Shown: positions 43,505 through 52,823, numbered from the stretch's first letter. The stretch is 64,000 bases of DNA from Spartobacteria bacterium (GCA_003167555.1 PMSN01000009.1:62001-126000); one strand, 5' to 3'. The notes: generated from the sequence alone by a model not told the origin. A program made the numbers and translations.

Positions 43505-43991
43505 CGAAAAAAGGCTCCTCGTCGTAGGGCGTGGTGGCATCGAGCCACGCTTGAAATTGCCGGCGCGCGCTCGAAAGCAGGTCCGCGAACGCGGCGGCTT
43601 TCATTTCCAGAAGCGAGAGCAGCTCGCGGAGAGTGAACTCATCGAGATAGAAAAGCGCGAGCGCGCTTCGCTGCGGCTCGGGTGCCGCGGAAATCCAGAC
43701 GGCGAGTTGATCGGGCTCGAGTTGCCCGATTTGCATCGGCGCGACCGGGGAAATGTCGGCTTCCTCCAACATGCCGGCCTCGGCCTGGATGCCCTGTTCG
43801 CACACGGCCACACAACGCCAGCGCGCATCGCGAAAAAACCAAAGCCGGTCCGGGAGCGGTTCGTCGCGGGCAGAACGCAGGGCCGCCTCTCGAACCGTAT
43901 CTTGAAAAGCCGCCTGCGCTTTACTCGCATCGCCCGTCATCAAGAAACAAAAGCGATAGAGCTGCGGGAGATTTTTGGTGGTAACGGACAC
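43488..43991 (-). CDS. ECF-like sigma-70 family protein
   Basis: A 167-residue protein with two helical parts like ECF sigma factors: a region 2-like segment (LYRFCFLMTGDASKAQAAFQ) and a region 4-like segment (APEPQRSALALFYLDEFTLR then LEMKAAAFADLLSSARRQF). The helix-turn-helix of region 4 is weak, with few Arg and Lys in the recognition helix, and the spacer is short, so it may bind DNA poorly or act as an adaptor. It is followed by a membrane protein with 17-base overlap, the likely anti-sigma factor. Confidence 0.6.
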   Translation of the reverse strand: MSVTTKNLPQLYRFCFLMTGDASKAQAAFQDTVREAALRSARDEPLPDRLWFFRDARWRCVAVCEQGIQAEAGMLEEADISPVAPMQIGQLEPDQLAVWISAAPEPQRSALALFYLDEFTLRELLSLLEMKAAAFADLLSSARRQFQAWLDATTPYDEEPFFDGNQA

Positions 43992-44053
43992 GAAATTATT
44001 TTCTAAGGGCGAAATTTACCCGCGCCGCCTGTCCGCGACAAGCCGCCTTCTGC

Positions 44054-44143
44054 GGTGGATCGAGCGCTCCGTCGCTCGATGCCAGGATTTGTGCCGGCAA
44101 AGCCGGGAATATTCTTATCGCGCGGCGGAGCGCGCGATCCACC
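44054..44143. repeat. Inverted repeat after dapL
   Basis: GGTGGATCGAGCGCTCCG at 44054-44071 pairs with CGGAGCGCGCGATCCACC at 44126-44143 with one mismatch. A shorter palindrome (GAGCGCTCCGTCGCTC) is inside the first arm. It touches the last base of the dapL stop codon and may help end transcription. Confidence 0.7.
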
Positions 44144-45378
44144 TAAGCGAGACTCTCTAGCCGGCGCGCGGCTTCTTCGACGTTTTCGCGGCTGTTGAAG
44201 GCGGAGATGCGGAAGAACCCTTCCCCGCACGATCCGAAACCGCTCCCGGGCGTGATGACGACGTTTAGCTCCTGCAACATTTTGTCGAACATTTGCCAGC
44301 TCGTCAGGCCGAGTTTTGTCTCGACCCAGATGTAGGGAGCGTTCACGCCGCCGTAGACTGTCAGGCCCGCCCGTTCCGCCGCTTCGCGCAGAATGCGCGC
44401 ATTGCCCATGTAATGATCGATGAGGCGGCGCACTTGCTCGCGGCCTTCAGCGCTGTAGATGGCTTCCGCTCCGCGTTGCACCGGATAGCTCACGCTGTTC
44501 GCCTTCGTGCTCCAACGGCGATGCCACAATTTGTGCAACGGCAACTTCTCGGCGTCGCCAGCACGCGCGTGCAAATTTTTCGGCATAACAGTGAATCCAC
44601 AACGCACCCCGGTGAACCCGCCATTCTTCGAGAAGCTGCGGAACTCGACTGCACATTCGAGCGCGCCCGGAATCTGGTAGATCGAGCGCGGAATCGCCGC
44701 ATCGCTGATGTAGGCTTCATACGCGGCATCGAAGAGAAGAATCGCTTCGTGCTCGCGCGCATAATCCACCCAGCGCGTGAGCTGCGCGAGCGTGGCCACC
44801 GCTCCGGTCGGATTGTTCGGAAAGCAGAGGTAGATGATGTCGACGGGCTTCGCGGGCGGCTCCGGCACAAAGCCGTTTTCGGCGCGGCACGGCAGATACG
44901 TGATCCCTTCGTAGCGACCCGCTTCATCCGCGCGGCCCGTGTGTCCGGCCATGACGTTTGTATCCACGTAGACGGGATAAACGGGATCGGGGATTGCGAT
45001 TTTATTCTGCGCGCCCAAAACATCGAGGATGTAACCGCAATCCGATTTTGATCCCTCCGAGATGAAGATTTCTTCCGCACCGATGTCGACGCCGCGATCA
45101 CGGTAATCCTGTTGCGCGATTTTCTCGCGGAGCGATTCGAGTCCCTGCTCGTGGCCGTAGCCGCGAAAAGTTTCGCGCACGCTCAGCTCATCAACCGCGC
45201 GATGCATCGCGGCGATGACCGCCGGCGGCAACGGCTCCGTCACGTCGCCGATGCCGCAACGGATCAGACGCTGGGCCGCGTCCGGATTCGCTTCGCAAAA
45301 CTCGCGCACCCGCCGCGCGATCTCGGGAAAGAGATAGCCGGCCTGGAGCTTGAGATAGTTGTCGTTGAGAAACGCCAT
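44143..45378 (-). CDS. dapL: LL-diaminopimelate aminotransferase
   Basis: A 411-residue class I/II aminotransferase. The start [20 protein letters not shown] and the block [13 protein letters not shown] are DapL-specific, the PLP lysine is K251 in [14 protein letters not shown], and CFPNNPTGA matches the family. DapL converts tetrahydrodipicolinate to LL-diaminopimelate in one step, skipping succinylation; it is used by Verrucomicrobiota, Chlamydiae, plants and some others. It therefore supplies lysine and cell wall synthesis. Length is normal. It has its own repeat-bounded locus. Confidence 0.97.
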   Translation of the reverse strand: MAFLNDNYLKLQAGYLFPEIARRVREFCEANPDAAQRLIRCGIGDVTEPLPPAVIAAMHRAVDELSVRETFRGYGHEQGLESLREKIAQQDYRDRGVDIGAEEIFISEGSKSDCGYILDVLGAQNKIAIPDPVYPVYVDTNVMAGHTGRADEAGRYEGITYLPCRAENGFVPEPPAKPVDIIYLCFPNNPTGAVATLAQLTRWVDYAREHEAILLFDAAYEAYISDAAIPRSIYQIPGALECAVEFRSFSKNGGFTGVRCGFTVMPKNLHARAGDAEKLPLHKLWHRRWSTKANSVSYPVQRGAEAIYSAEGREQVRRLIDHYMGNARILREAAERAGLTVYGGVNAPYIWVETKLGLTSWQMFDKMLQELNVVITPGSGFGSCGEGFFRISAFNSRENVEEAARRLESLA

Positions 45379-45383
45379 ACCTG

Positions 45384-45437
45384 GGTAGGGACAGCGCGCT
45401 GCGCTGTCCGCGGACGCCGCAGCGCGGCGTCCCTACC
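45384..45437. repeat. Palindromic repeat, family B, copy 2
   Basis: GGTAGGGACAGCGCGCTGCG pairs with CGCAGCGCGGCGTCCCTACC with a short loop, a compact copy of the repeat at 42032-42116. It lies between superoxide dismutase and dapL. Confidence 0.88.
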
Positions 45438-45451
45438 ATCGAGCACTCGAA

Positions 45452-46051
45452 TCAGTAATTCTTCGCGACCTCGTCCCAATTCACGACGTTCCACCACGCC
45501 TTGATGTAGTCCGGCCGGCGATTCTGATAGTTGAGGTAATACGCGTGCTCCCAGACGTCGACGCCGAGCAGCGGCGTGTTCCCGTCCATGAGCGGGCTGT
45601 CCTGGTTCGGAGTCGAGATCACTTCCAGTTTTCCGCTCTTGTTCTTGATCAGCCACGCCCAACCGCTTCCGAAACGACCGGCGCCGGCCGCCGCGAATTT
45701 TTCCTTAAACGCATCGAAGCTGCCAAAGGTGGATTTGATGTCGTCGCCGAGTTTGCCGGACGGTTCGCCGCCGGCCTTCGGGCCCATGATTTTCCAGAAG
45801 AAGGAATGGTTCGCGTGTCCGCCGCCGTTATTGCGCACGACGGTGCGAATGTCTTCCGGCACCGCGTTGAGATCGCGAATCAAATCCTCGACCGATTTCG
45901 CGGCCAGCTCGGGCTTGTCCTTGAGCGCGTTGTTGACGTTGGTGATGTAAGTCTGGTGGTGCTTCGTGTGATGGATCTCCATCGTGCGCGCGTCGATGTG
46001 CGGCTCGAGGGCGTCGTAGGCGTAAGGGAGTTTAGGTAATTCGTAAGCCAT
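45452..46051 (-). CDS. Fe/Mn superoxide dismutase
   Basis: A 199-residue enzyme. All four metal ligands fit: His27 in [11 protein letters not shown], then the histidine of [11 protein letters not shown], and Asp and His in [12 protein letters not shown]. It dismutates superoxide in the cytoplasm. The GGGH...MGP blocks do not decide between Fe and Mn, so I leave the symbol blank. ATG at 46051 ([12 protein letters not shown]) is the classical start. It is followed by dapL after a repeat. Confidence 0.95.
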   Translation of the reverse strand: MAYELPKLPYAYDALEPHIDARTMEIHHTKHHQTYITNVNNALKDKPELAAKSVEDLIRDLNAVPEDIRTVVRNNGGGHANHSFFWKIMGPKAGGEPSGKLGDDIKSTFGSFDAFKEKFAAAGAGRFGSGWAWLIKNKSGKLEVISTPNQDSPLMDGNTPLLGVDVWEHAYYLNYQNRRPDYIKAWWNVVNWDEVAKNY

Positions 46052-46114
46052 AATCGGCACTGTCTCGCCGGGAACGCAGCGCGTCAATCATCGCGATGGC
46101 CGAGGCGATTGCTC

Positions 46115-46199
46115 CGGTCATCCCGAGCGAAGTCGAGGGACCCCGCGCCAGCACGCTCGATTCGGCCACGGGGTCCCTCGACTACGCTCGGGATGACGG
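46115..46199. repeat. Palindromic intergenic repeat, family A, copy 2
   Basis: Arms GTCATCCCGAGCGAAGTCGA and TCGACTACGCTCGGGATGAC (each continuing a few bases) face each other across about 35 bases, upstream of the superoxide dismutase gene. Same family as 9484-9579, 52718-52797 and 56626-56698. Confidence 0.88.
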
Positions 46200-46213
46200 C
46201 TACAAGGGCGCCT

Positions 46214-46438
46214 CTACACTTTCGTGAGATGACGTTGTTCACCGACTCGATACGCCTCGGCCAGCCACGCCGCCACTTCATCATCCACTTCCTCGACGCT
46301 CGTGAATCGAAAAGCGTGGAGATGATTTCGGGGCGAGAAAGTTTCGATGCGGCGAAAACGCGGGTGCTCGAAACGCCGCGCGAGGACGACGTGGCCGTCG
46401 ATCCGCGAGATGCGCGAATCCTTACGGCCTCGAATCAC
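46214..46438 (-). CDS. Short DUF5655-like protein, coupled to shc
   Basis: A 74-residue protein starting at GTG 46438 inside the shc stop codon (GTGA overlap). FEHPRFRRIETFSPRNHLHA followed by EVDDEVAAWLAEAYRVGEQ matches the C-terminal half of DUF5655 proteins; the family is usually longer, so this may be a truncated or shortened member. Function is unknown. The overlap and the same strand as hpnH and shc suggest it is translated with them. A remnant is possible, since the frame stays open through antisense-like sequence upstream. Confidence 0.5.
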   Translation of the reverse strand: MIRGRKDSRISRIDGHVVLARRFEHPRFRRIETFSPRNHLHAFRFTSVEEVDDEVAAWLAEAYRVGEQRHLTKV

Positions 46439-48432
46439 GTGCAGCGATAAAAACTCGGGTAATGCCCGAGCCCGCTTCGATAATTGATATATGTCGCAAG
46501 CGCGAGCAGCGGGAAGTTTTGCCGGTACATGTCGTACTTCAAATAGAACACTCGCGGGAAACCTGTGCCGGTGATTTGCGGCTCGTCCCACGCGCCATCG
46601 CGCCTTTGCGTGGATAACAGGTACCGAAGGCCGCGCTGCACACTCGGCCGATCCAGATCGCCGCAGGCGCAAATTCCCATGATGGCCCAGGACGTCTGCG
46701 ACGCCGTGCTTTCGCCTTTGCCTTTGAAGACCGGGTTCTCGTACGACGCGCAAGTCTCACCCCAGCCGCCGTCGTCGTTCTGACAGCTCTCGAGCCAATC
46801 GCGTCCGCGCAGAATCCAATCCTGCGTCATGTTCTCGTCGATGGCGCGCAGGCCTCGCAGCACCTGCCACGTTCCGTAAATGTAATTCACGCCCCAGCGG
46901 CCGTACCACGAACCGTCGTCGTCCTGGGTATCGATGAGATATTGCACCGCCTCGCGCACGGAGAGTTTCTTGCCGTCGAAATCGATGTAGCCAAAAAGCT
47001 CCAGCGTGCGCGCCGTCAAATCGCTGCAGGTCGGATCGAGAATCGCGTTGTGATCCGCGAAGGGCATGTCCTCGAGCCAGTGCCGCGTGACTTCCTTGTC
47101 GAACGCGGCCCAGCCACCATCGGCGCATTGGAAACTCAATTGCCATGCGAGCGCACGCCGGAATAATTCGCTCAGCCCATCCGGCTGGTCGGGTTTCACG
47201 AGGCGCAATGCCATCAGCACCATCGCGGTGTCGTCCGTGTCGGGATAATAATCGTTGTTGTATTCGAAGGCCCAGCCGCTCGGCGCGGGATGCGGATTGT
47301 TCACGGCCCAATCCCCGCGCAGCCGCACTTCCTTGCTGACCAGCCACTCCGCCGCTTTCTTCAGCGCCGGAGATTCGGCAGGGACGCCCGATTCCGCGAG
47401 CGCGATGACGTTGATGGCCGTGTCCCAAACCGGCGACATGCACGGCTGGATGCGAAAATCTTCCGGGTCGTCGACAAAGAGGCCGGCGAAATCCTTGGCC
47501 GCCTTTTCGTAAGTCGGATTGCGCGGCGAATAGCCGAGCGCCCGCAACGCGATCAACGAATTCAGCATCGCCGGGAAAACCGCGGCGAGACCATCGCTCC
47601 CCTCGCCGATCCGTTCGATCATCCAGCGCTCGGCTTCCTCGAGGGCGCGGCGCCGCATCGGCCGGAATTCCAGCTTCGAGATCAACTTGAGCGCGTGATC
47701 GGCCCGCAGGAAAAAATTCCTCCAGGCAAAAAACCGCGGATCGCGCGGGAGCGTGAAATCCTTGTGCTCGGTGCCGAGTGGATAAAGCTCGTGGAGTTGC
47801 TTCATGCCGGGCAACTCCCGCGTCGGCTTGAAATGATTGATGATCGCGAGCGGGATCAACATCGCCCGGCTCCAGGACGACATTTTGTAAATGTTAAAGA
47901 ACGACCACTTCGGCAGCAGGATCATCTCCACCGGAATGGACGGCAGGTATTGCCAGGGGAATTGTCCGAGCAACGCGAGGTAGAGCTTGCTGAAAGTGTT
48001 CATCTTCGGGATGCCCCCGAGACGAAGAATGTTCGCGCGCGCTTCCTGCATGAAGGGCAGATCGGCCGAATGGCCCGCCAGCTTCAGCGCGAAGTAGGCT
48101 TTGACCGACGCATTCACTTCGCTCGGGCCACCGTAATAAATATTCCAGCCGCCATCCGGCAGTTGGCGTTTCAGGATGTGGCGCACGCAGCGCTGCTGGA
48201 GCGGATCATCCACTTCGCCCAGCCAATGCATGAAGAGCACGTAGTCGGAGCAGAGCGTACTATCGACGAGAAGCTCCCCGCACCAATGCCCATCGGGCCG
48301 CTGTTGCCGCAGCAAATTTTCCTGCGCGTGCGCGATCGCGCTGGCGATCTCGGCATCCTCCGCGCTGTAGGACGCACTCGAATCAGGAGGCGCGCTCGGC
48401 AACGCGATCAAGTTCGCGGGTGACAGAGGCAT
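46435..48432 (-). CDS. shc: Squalene-hopene cyclase
   Basis: A 665-residue enzyme. The catalytic DTDDTAM is at 398-404 (Asp400 region protonates squalene), and several QW repeats are seen: QRPDGHWCGEL, KRQLPDGGWNIYY, FQCADGGWAAF, QDDDGSWYGRW, QNDDGGWGE and QRRDGAWDE. Shc folds squalene into the five-ring hopene skeleton at the membrane. It starts five bases after hpnH. Hopanoids stiffen the outer and inner membranes like sterols. Length is as expected. Confidence 0.97.
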   Translation of the reverse strand: MPLSPANLIALPSAPPDSSASYSAEDAEIASAIAHAQENLLRQQRPDGHWCGELLVDSTLCSDYVLFMHWLGEVDDPLQQRCVRHILKRQLPDGGWNIYYGGPSEVNASVKAYFALKLAGHSADLPFMQEARANILRLGGIPKMNTFSKLYLALLGQFPWQYLPSIPVEMILLPKWSFFNIYKMSSWSRAMLIPLAIINHFKPTRELPGMKQLHELYPLGTEHKDFTLPRDPRFFAWRNFFLRADHALKLISKLEFRPMRRRALEEAERWMIERIGEGSDGLAAVFPAMLNSLIALRALGYSPRNPTYEKAAKDFAGLFVDDPEDFRIQPCMSPVWDTAINVIALAESGVPAESPALKKAAEWLVSKEVRLRGDWAVNNPHPAPSGWAFEYNNDYYPDTDDTAMVLMALRLVKPDQPDGLSELFRRALAWQLSFQCADGGWAAFDKEVTRHWLEDMPFADHNAILDPTCSDLTARTLELFGYIDFDGKKLSVREAVQYLIDTQDDDGSWYGRWGVNYIYGTWQVLRGLRAIDENMTQDWILRGRDWLESCQNDDGGWGETCASYENPVFKGKGESTASQTSWAIMGICACGDLDRPSVQRGLRYLLSTQRRDGAWDEPQITGTGFPRVFYLKYDMYRQNFPLLALATYINYRSGLGHYPSFYRCT

Positions 48433-48437
48433 GGCCC

Positions 48438-49727
48438 TTACGAAGCTTGGGCGGCGACTTCGGCGCGCTTGCCCGTCAAATGTCCATTGCCGGAAGTGAC
48501 GCCGTTGAATGCCGTGATCTCGTTGCCGCGCCGCGTCGGTTTCGGTTTCGCGCCGAAATTAAAGCGAATGTTTTTCCACGTGTCGCCGCGTTGCCCGTTG
48601 CGGCCCAGGCTCGCCGTCGGTTCGTACCCGCAGTGCACCATGCAATTCTCGCACCTGCTGTCCCGCGCCACGCCGTTCACCACGCCGTATTTGTCCCACT
48701 CCACTTTCTCGAGCAACTCCGCGTAGCTCGAATAGTGCGCGTCGGTCATCAGGTAGCAGGGGCCTTTCCAACCACGGATATTCCGCGTCGGAATCGCCCA
48801 CGCCGAGCAACTCAAGTCGCGTTTTCCGGCGAGAAATTCGAAATAAATCGGCGTCCCGAAGAGCGTGTATTTGCCCATCCATTCCTCGATCTTCTTGAAC
48901 TTCTCGATCGTCATTTTGCGCGTGAGAAAGAAGTTTTCCGGCTGCAAATTCAGGCGCTTGATCATGTCCTTCTTGGCGGCGTCGTACTCGTAGCCGGGCG
49001 AAATCGTGTGGCCGTCGACACCGAGATCGGAAAGGAAATCGAACATTTGCTCGATCTCGGCCATGTCGGTTTCCTTGTAGATGGTCGTGTTGGTCGCAAC
49101 CTGGTAACCGAGCAGCTTCGCCATCTTCATGGCGAGAACGCATTCCTTGAACACGCCTTCGCGCTCGACAATCAGATCGTGCGTCCGCTCGAGCCCATCG
49201 AGATGGACGTTCCAATACATCCAGCGGCTCGGACCGATCGTGGGCTTCGCCGAATCCTTCGGGCCCTGGCGAACAACGTCCGCGTCCTTTTCGGTGATCA
49301 ACCCTTTCGCGAGCAGCGCCGAAAGTTTTTCCTCAACGAACACAGGACGGCTCACGACCTGCGTTGCCAGCCATTCGCGCATTTTTTTGCGCATGAACAT
49401 CGCGTTGGTGCAGATGTAAACGATTCGCTTCTGTTCGAGCAGGCCTTTCACGAGCGCTTCGATCTGCGGATAGATGAGCGGCTCCCCGCCGCAGATGGAG
49501 ATCATCGGGGCATTGCATTCGTTAGCCGCGGCGAGGCAATCCTCCAACGGCAACAGGTCCTTGATCGAGGTGGAATACTCGCGGATGCGGCCGCAGCCGG
49601 TGCAGGTCAGGTTGCACGTGTGCAGCGGCTCGAGCTGCAGGACGGTGGCAAACTTGTCCGTCCGGCGCAGCTTTTGGGTAATAATGTAAGCGGCGATCTT
49701 TGTGGTGAGCGCCAGCGGGAATCTCAT
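48438..49727 (-). CDS. hpnH: Hopanoid biosynthesis radical SAM protein HpnH
   Basis: A 429-residue radical SAM enzyme with CNLTCTGC (Cys38, Cys42, Cys45), preceded by VLQLEPLHTCN. A second cluster site is suggested by CENCMVHCGYEPTAS near the end. HpnH links hopene to 5'-deoxyadenosine, the first step to C35 hopanoids. Placement directly before shc supports this assignment. The length is slightly above the common 330-390 because of a C-terminal extension (RFNFGAKPKPTRRGNEITAF onward). Confidence 0.93.
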   Translation of the reverse strand: MRFPLALTTKIAAYIITQKLRRTDKFATVLQLEPLHTCNLTCTGCGRIREYSTSIKDLLPLEDCLAAANECNAPMISICGGEPLIYPQIEALVKGLLEQKRIVYICTNAMFMRKKMREWLATQVVSRPVFVEEKLSALLAKGLITEKDADVVRQGPKDSAKPTIGPSRWMYWNVHLDGLERTHDLIVEREGVFKECVLAMKMAKLLGYQVATNTTIYKETDMAEIEQMFDFLSDLGVDGHTISPGYEYDAAKKDMIKRLNLQPENFFLTRKMTIEKFKKIEEWMGKYTLFGTPIYFEFLAGKRDLSCSAWAIPTRNIRGWKGPCYLMTDAHYSSYAELLEKVEWDKYGVVNGVARDSRCENCMVHCGYEPTASLGRNGQRGDTWKNIRFNFGAKPKPTRRGNEITAFNGVTSGNGHLTGKRAEVAAQAS

Positions 49728-49872
49728 AAGAGCGAGGATAGTAACAAGGGGTCACCGGGTGTCAATGGTGCGCCCCCACCACCAACGTATTACGCGAGGC
49801 TCGGGATGACACGCTTTCTGCGTCGTGCGACCATTCCACGGCTCCATCGGGCACCATCCGATACAGAAAGCA

Positions 49873-50253
49873 ATGAAGGAACCTCGCTCAGCCGAAAACG
49901 TCGCCATCCTCGGAGCTTCCCCCAAGCCGGAGCGCTACGCCTACAAAGCGTTCGAGCTGTTGCAGGAATACGGGCACCGGCCAATTCCGGTCAATCCCGC
50001 CTTCGACGAGGTCCTCGGCGAGAAATGTTATCCGAAGATCTCCGACGTTCCCAAGCCGATCGACACGATCACGATTTACCTCGGCGAAGCGCGTTCGAAT
50101 CCGCTCATCGGCGAAATCGTCAACGCCAGACCGCGCCGGATCATCATGAATCCAGGCGCCGAGAACAGCGCGCTCGCCGCCAAAGCGGAAGAGGCGGGTA
50201 TTGAGGTCGTGGAAGGCTGCACGCTCGTGATGCTACGCACTGGACAATTTTAG
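49873..50253 (+). CDS. CoA-binding domain protein (YccU type)
   Basis: A 126-residue protein with a Rossmann-like fold: VAILGASPKPERYAYKAFEL, then GHRPIPVNPAFDEVLGEKCY and the closing ARPRRIIMNPGAEN. It matches the small CoA-binding proteins of the YccU type. The ligand is presumed to be CoA or a related nucleotide; the reaction is unknown. ATG at 49873 is used; upstream lies the divergent hpnH gene. Confidence 0.9.
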   Translation: MKEPRSAENVAILGASPKPERYAYKAFELLQEYGHRPIPVNPAFDEVLGEKCYPKISDVPKPIDTITIYLGEARSNPLIGEIVNARPRRIIMNPGAENSALAAKAEEAGIEVVEGCTLVMLRTGQF

Positions 50254-50279
50254 GCGCTCGCCGCGGCGCGCCAGCGAAG

Positions 50280-50861
50280 TCACGTCGCGAGCCAGCCGCG
50301 CCGGATCAAACTCACGGCGATCGCCGCCAGCAGCAGCGAAATCAATTTCGACACGCCCCTCATCCCTTGCTGTCCCATCCAGCGGGTGAAATGACTCGCG
50401 TAGCGAAATGCAAATCCGACCAGCAGCAAATTCACGAGCAGGGCGAGGACGGTGAACAAGATCCCCACGGTGTCGACCAAAAGGAGCAGCGCGGTCAGCA
50501 AGGCCGGACCCGCGATCAAAGGCATTCCGAGCGGGACAACGCCAAATGATTCGCCGGCGTAGCGGTTGCGTTCGCCCAGATCGAGGAGCTCGCGCACGGC
50601 GATGCCGAGTAGAATGAGGCCGCCTGCTACTTGGAAATCCGAGACCGTGATCCCGAGCGCGCGAAAGATTACTTTGCCGAGAAAAATGAACCCGATCGAC
50701 ACAGCCAAACTCGTGATTAATCCCAGCGTGCCTTCCTGCTGCCGGCGCTTCGCGTCCGCGTGGCCGCCCAGTCCGAGGAAAATTGCGACGAGCCCGATCG
50801 GATCGATCGCCACGAAAAGCGGGATGAAGGCGAGCAGAAATTTTTCGAGGTAGGGCTGCAT
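50280..50861 (-). CDS. MarC-family integral membrane protein
   Basis: A 193-residue membrane protein with six helices, a MarC-family plan: FLLAFIPLFVAIDPIGLVAI at the start with the conserved DP, then PLGMPLIAGPALLTALLLL, the repeated half. MarC proteins were once thought to be drug exporters but have no proven function. It is convergent with the CoA-binding gene, 26 bases apart. Confidence 0.92.
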   Translation of the reverse strand: MQPYLEKFLLAFIPLFVAIDPIGLVAIFLGLGGHADAKRRQQEGTLGLITSLAVSIGFIFLGKVIFRALGITVSDFQVAGGLILLGIAVRELLDLGERNRYAGESFGVVPLGMPLIAGPALLTALLLLVDTVGILFTVLALLVNLLLVGFAFRYASHFTRWMGQQGMRGVSKLISLLLAAIAVSLIRRGWLAT

Positions 50862-51023
50862 TTTGCTCCAGTTTCATCGCATGACGCGCCCTTTTCCGCA
50901 AAGCGGCACGGGCGACGGTTCGCACCGCGAAACGCACTCGAAGAATTTCTCGCTCTAAACGATACCGGTGGGAATGTGAGAGATCGTTCGACTTCGCTCA
51001 GGATGACACTTAGGAAAATAACT
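50862..51023. other. Spacer upstream of the M28 peptidase
   Basis: A 162-base divergent spacer. It contains half of a family A repeat at 50985-51007 (TTCGACTTCGCTCAGGATGAC) but no partner arm. It should hold promoters for marC and the peptidase; none was clear. Confidence 0.45.
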
Positions 51024-52703
51024 ATGAAACTTCGATCCCGCTTCTTTGGCTTTTGTTTGTTATTGCCGGCGCTCTCCTTCGCGGCCGATCAACCTTCGCT
51101 TCCGCCAAAATCCGCGGTCGACGCAATCACCGCCGCAGATCTGCTCAAGCACATCAAAGTTCTCGCGTCCGACGAATTCGAGGGCCGCGCGCCGGGGTCG
51201 AAAGGCGAGGAGCTTTCCGTCAAGTACATCTCCGAACAATTCAAGGCTCTGGGACTGAAGCCGGGAAATCCGAACGGCAGCTACACGCAGGAGGTACCGC
51301 TTGCCGGAATTTCCAGCGCGCCGACGGCTTCGTTCACCGTGGGCGGAAAGACGATGGAGCTGAAATTTCCGGATGATTACGTCGCGACCTCCGCGCGGCT
51401 GCAAGAGGAAGTGAAGGCGGAGAATACCGACGTCGTTTTTGTCGGCTACGGGGTGGTGGCGCCGGAATATGGCTGGGACGATTACAAGGACGTCGATGTC
51501 CGCGGCAAGACAATCCTGATGCTGATCAACGATCCGGCGATCCCCGATCCAGCCGATCCGACGAAGCTCGATGAGAAAATGTTCAAGGGCCGCGCCATGA
51601 CTTACTACGGGCGGTGGACCTACAAATACGAAATCGCCGCGCAAAAAGGCGCCGCCGCCGCGGTGATCATCCATGAAACGGAACCGGCCGCGTATCCGTA
51701 TTCCGTCGTCAAGACGAGCTGGGCCAAGGAGAATTTCGAGATCGACGCGCCGAACAAGAACATGGACGCGGTGCAAATTCGCTCATGGATCACGCTCGAT
51801 GTCGCGAAGAAGTTGCTCGCGGACAGTGGTCAGGATTTCGACGCGTTGAAGAAGGCAGCCATCACGAAGGAATTCCGTCCGGTCACGCTCTCGGCCAAAG
51901 CGAACTTCGATGTGAAGCAGACCATCCGCTCCTTCAAGTCGCGCAACGTCGTGGGGAAAATCGAAGGCAGCGACGCGAAGCTGAAAGATGAATGGATCAT
52001 GTATACCGCGCACTGGGACCACCTCGGCCGGCATTCGGAATTGAAAGGCGACCAAATCTTCAACGGCGCGGTGGATAATGCCTCGGGCGTGGCCGGGTTG
52101 ATCGAGCTGGCGACGGCGCATGCGAAATTAAAGCCGGCCACGAAACGTTCCGTCCTCTTCATCGCGACGACCGCGGAGGAAGCTGGATTGCTCGGCGCAA
52201 AATATTACGCGCAACATCCGCTTTATCCGCTCGAGAAAACGCTTGCCGATATCAACATGGATGGTCTCAACGTCTGGGGAAAAACGCGCGACATCGAGGA
52301 CATCAGCTTCGGCAATTCCGATCTCGACGACATGCTCGCGGCCGCGACCACGCGCCATGGCCGCGTCATGAATCCAAACAGCCAGCCGGAAAAAGGCAGC
52401 TTCTATCGCGCCGATCAATTTGAGTTTTCGAAGGTCGGGCTGCCGTCTCTCTACACCGGCGCGGGCCGAGATGTCATCGGCAAGCCGCCGGGATTCGGTC
52501 AGCAGAAGAAGGACGAATTTGTGGCGAAACATTATCACCAACCAAGTGACGAGGTGAATCCGGAGTGGAACGTTTCCGGCGGCGCGGAGGATGTGCAGCT
52601 TCTCTTCGAGGTCGGCTATCAAATTGCGAACGGCGAGAAATTTCCCGAGTGGAAACCGGGAACCGAATTCAAAGCGAAGCGCGACGAGATGATAAAGAAA
52701 TGA
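51024..52703 (+). CDS. Exported M28-family zinc metallopeptidase
   Basis: A 559-residue exported enzyme. The signal peptide ends near SFAA, about residue 20. A PA-domain-like insert (VFVGYGVVAPEYGWDDYKD to IIHETEPAAYPYS) is followed by the catalytic M28 part with two-zinc ligands: TAHWDHLG, VDNASGVAGLIELA, TTAEEAGLLGAKYYA, INMDG and the final histidine in HYHQPSDE. Members are aminopeptidases that may feed on peptides in the periplasm or medium. ATG at 51024 directs export; an open frame upstream does not look coding. Confidence 0.93.
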   Translation: MKLRSRFFGFCLLLPALSFAADQPSLPPKSAVDAITAADLLKHIKVLASDEFEGRAPGSKGEELSVKYISEQFKALGLKPGNPNGSYTQEVPLAGISSAPTASFTVGGKTMELKFPDDYVATSARLQEEVKAENTDVVFVGYGVVAPEYGWDDYKDVDVRGKTILMLINDPAIPDPADPTKLDEKMFKGRAMTYYGRWTYKYEIAAQKGAAAAVIIHETEPAAYPYSVVKTSWAKENFEIDAPNKNMDAVQIRSWITLDVAKKLLADSGQDFDALKKAAITKEFRPVTLSAKANFDVKQTIRSFKSRNVVGKIEGSDAKLKDEWIMYTAHWDHLGRHSELKGDQIFNGAVDNASGVAGLIELATAHAKLKPATKRSVLFIATTAEEAGLLGAKYYAQHPLYPLEKTLADINMDGLNVWGKTRDIEDISFGNSDLDDMLAAATTRHGRVMNPNSQPEKGSFYRADQFEFSKVGLPSLYTGAGRDVIGKPPGFGQQKKDEFVAKHYHQPSDEVNPEWNVSGGAEDVQLLFEVGYQIANGEKFPEWKPGTEFKAKRDEMIKK

Positions 52704-52717
52704 GGCAAAGAACGCGG

Positions 52718-52797
52718 GTCATCCCGAGCGTAGTCGAGGGACCCCGTAGAGCGTCGCTCGACGTGCCACGGGGTCCCTCGACTACGCTCGGGGTGAC
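52718..52797. repeat. Palindromic intergenic repeat, family A, copy 3
   Basis: Arms GGTCATCCCGAGCGTAGTCG and CGACTACGCTCGGGGTGAC, with ACCCCG/CGGGGT extensions, lie between the peptidase and the DUF4203 gene. Same family as the copies near 9.5, 46.1 and 56.6 kb. Confidence 0.9.
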
Positions 52798-52823
52798 ATG
52801 CGATCGCGCCTGATAACTTTATT

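Noticed and set aside
47290-48423. Long open frame opposite shc
   Set aside because: Antisense shadow of the squalene-hopene cyclase gene.
48420-50204. Very long open frame (594 codons) opposite hpnH
   Set aside because: The opposite strand has the radical SAM motif and real length; this frame has no recognisable motif.
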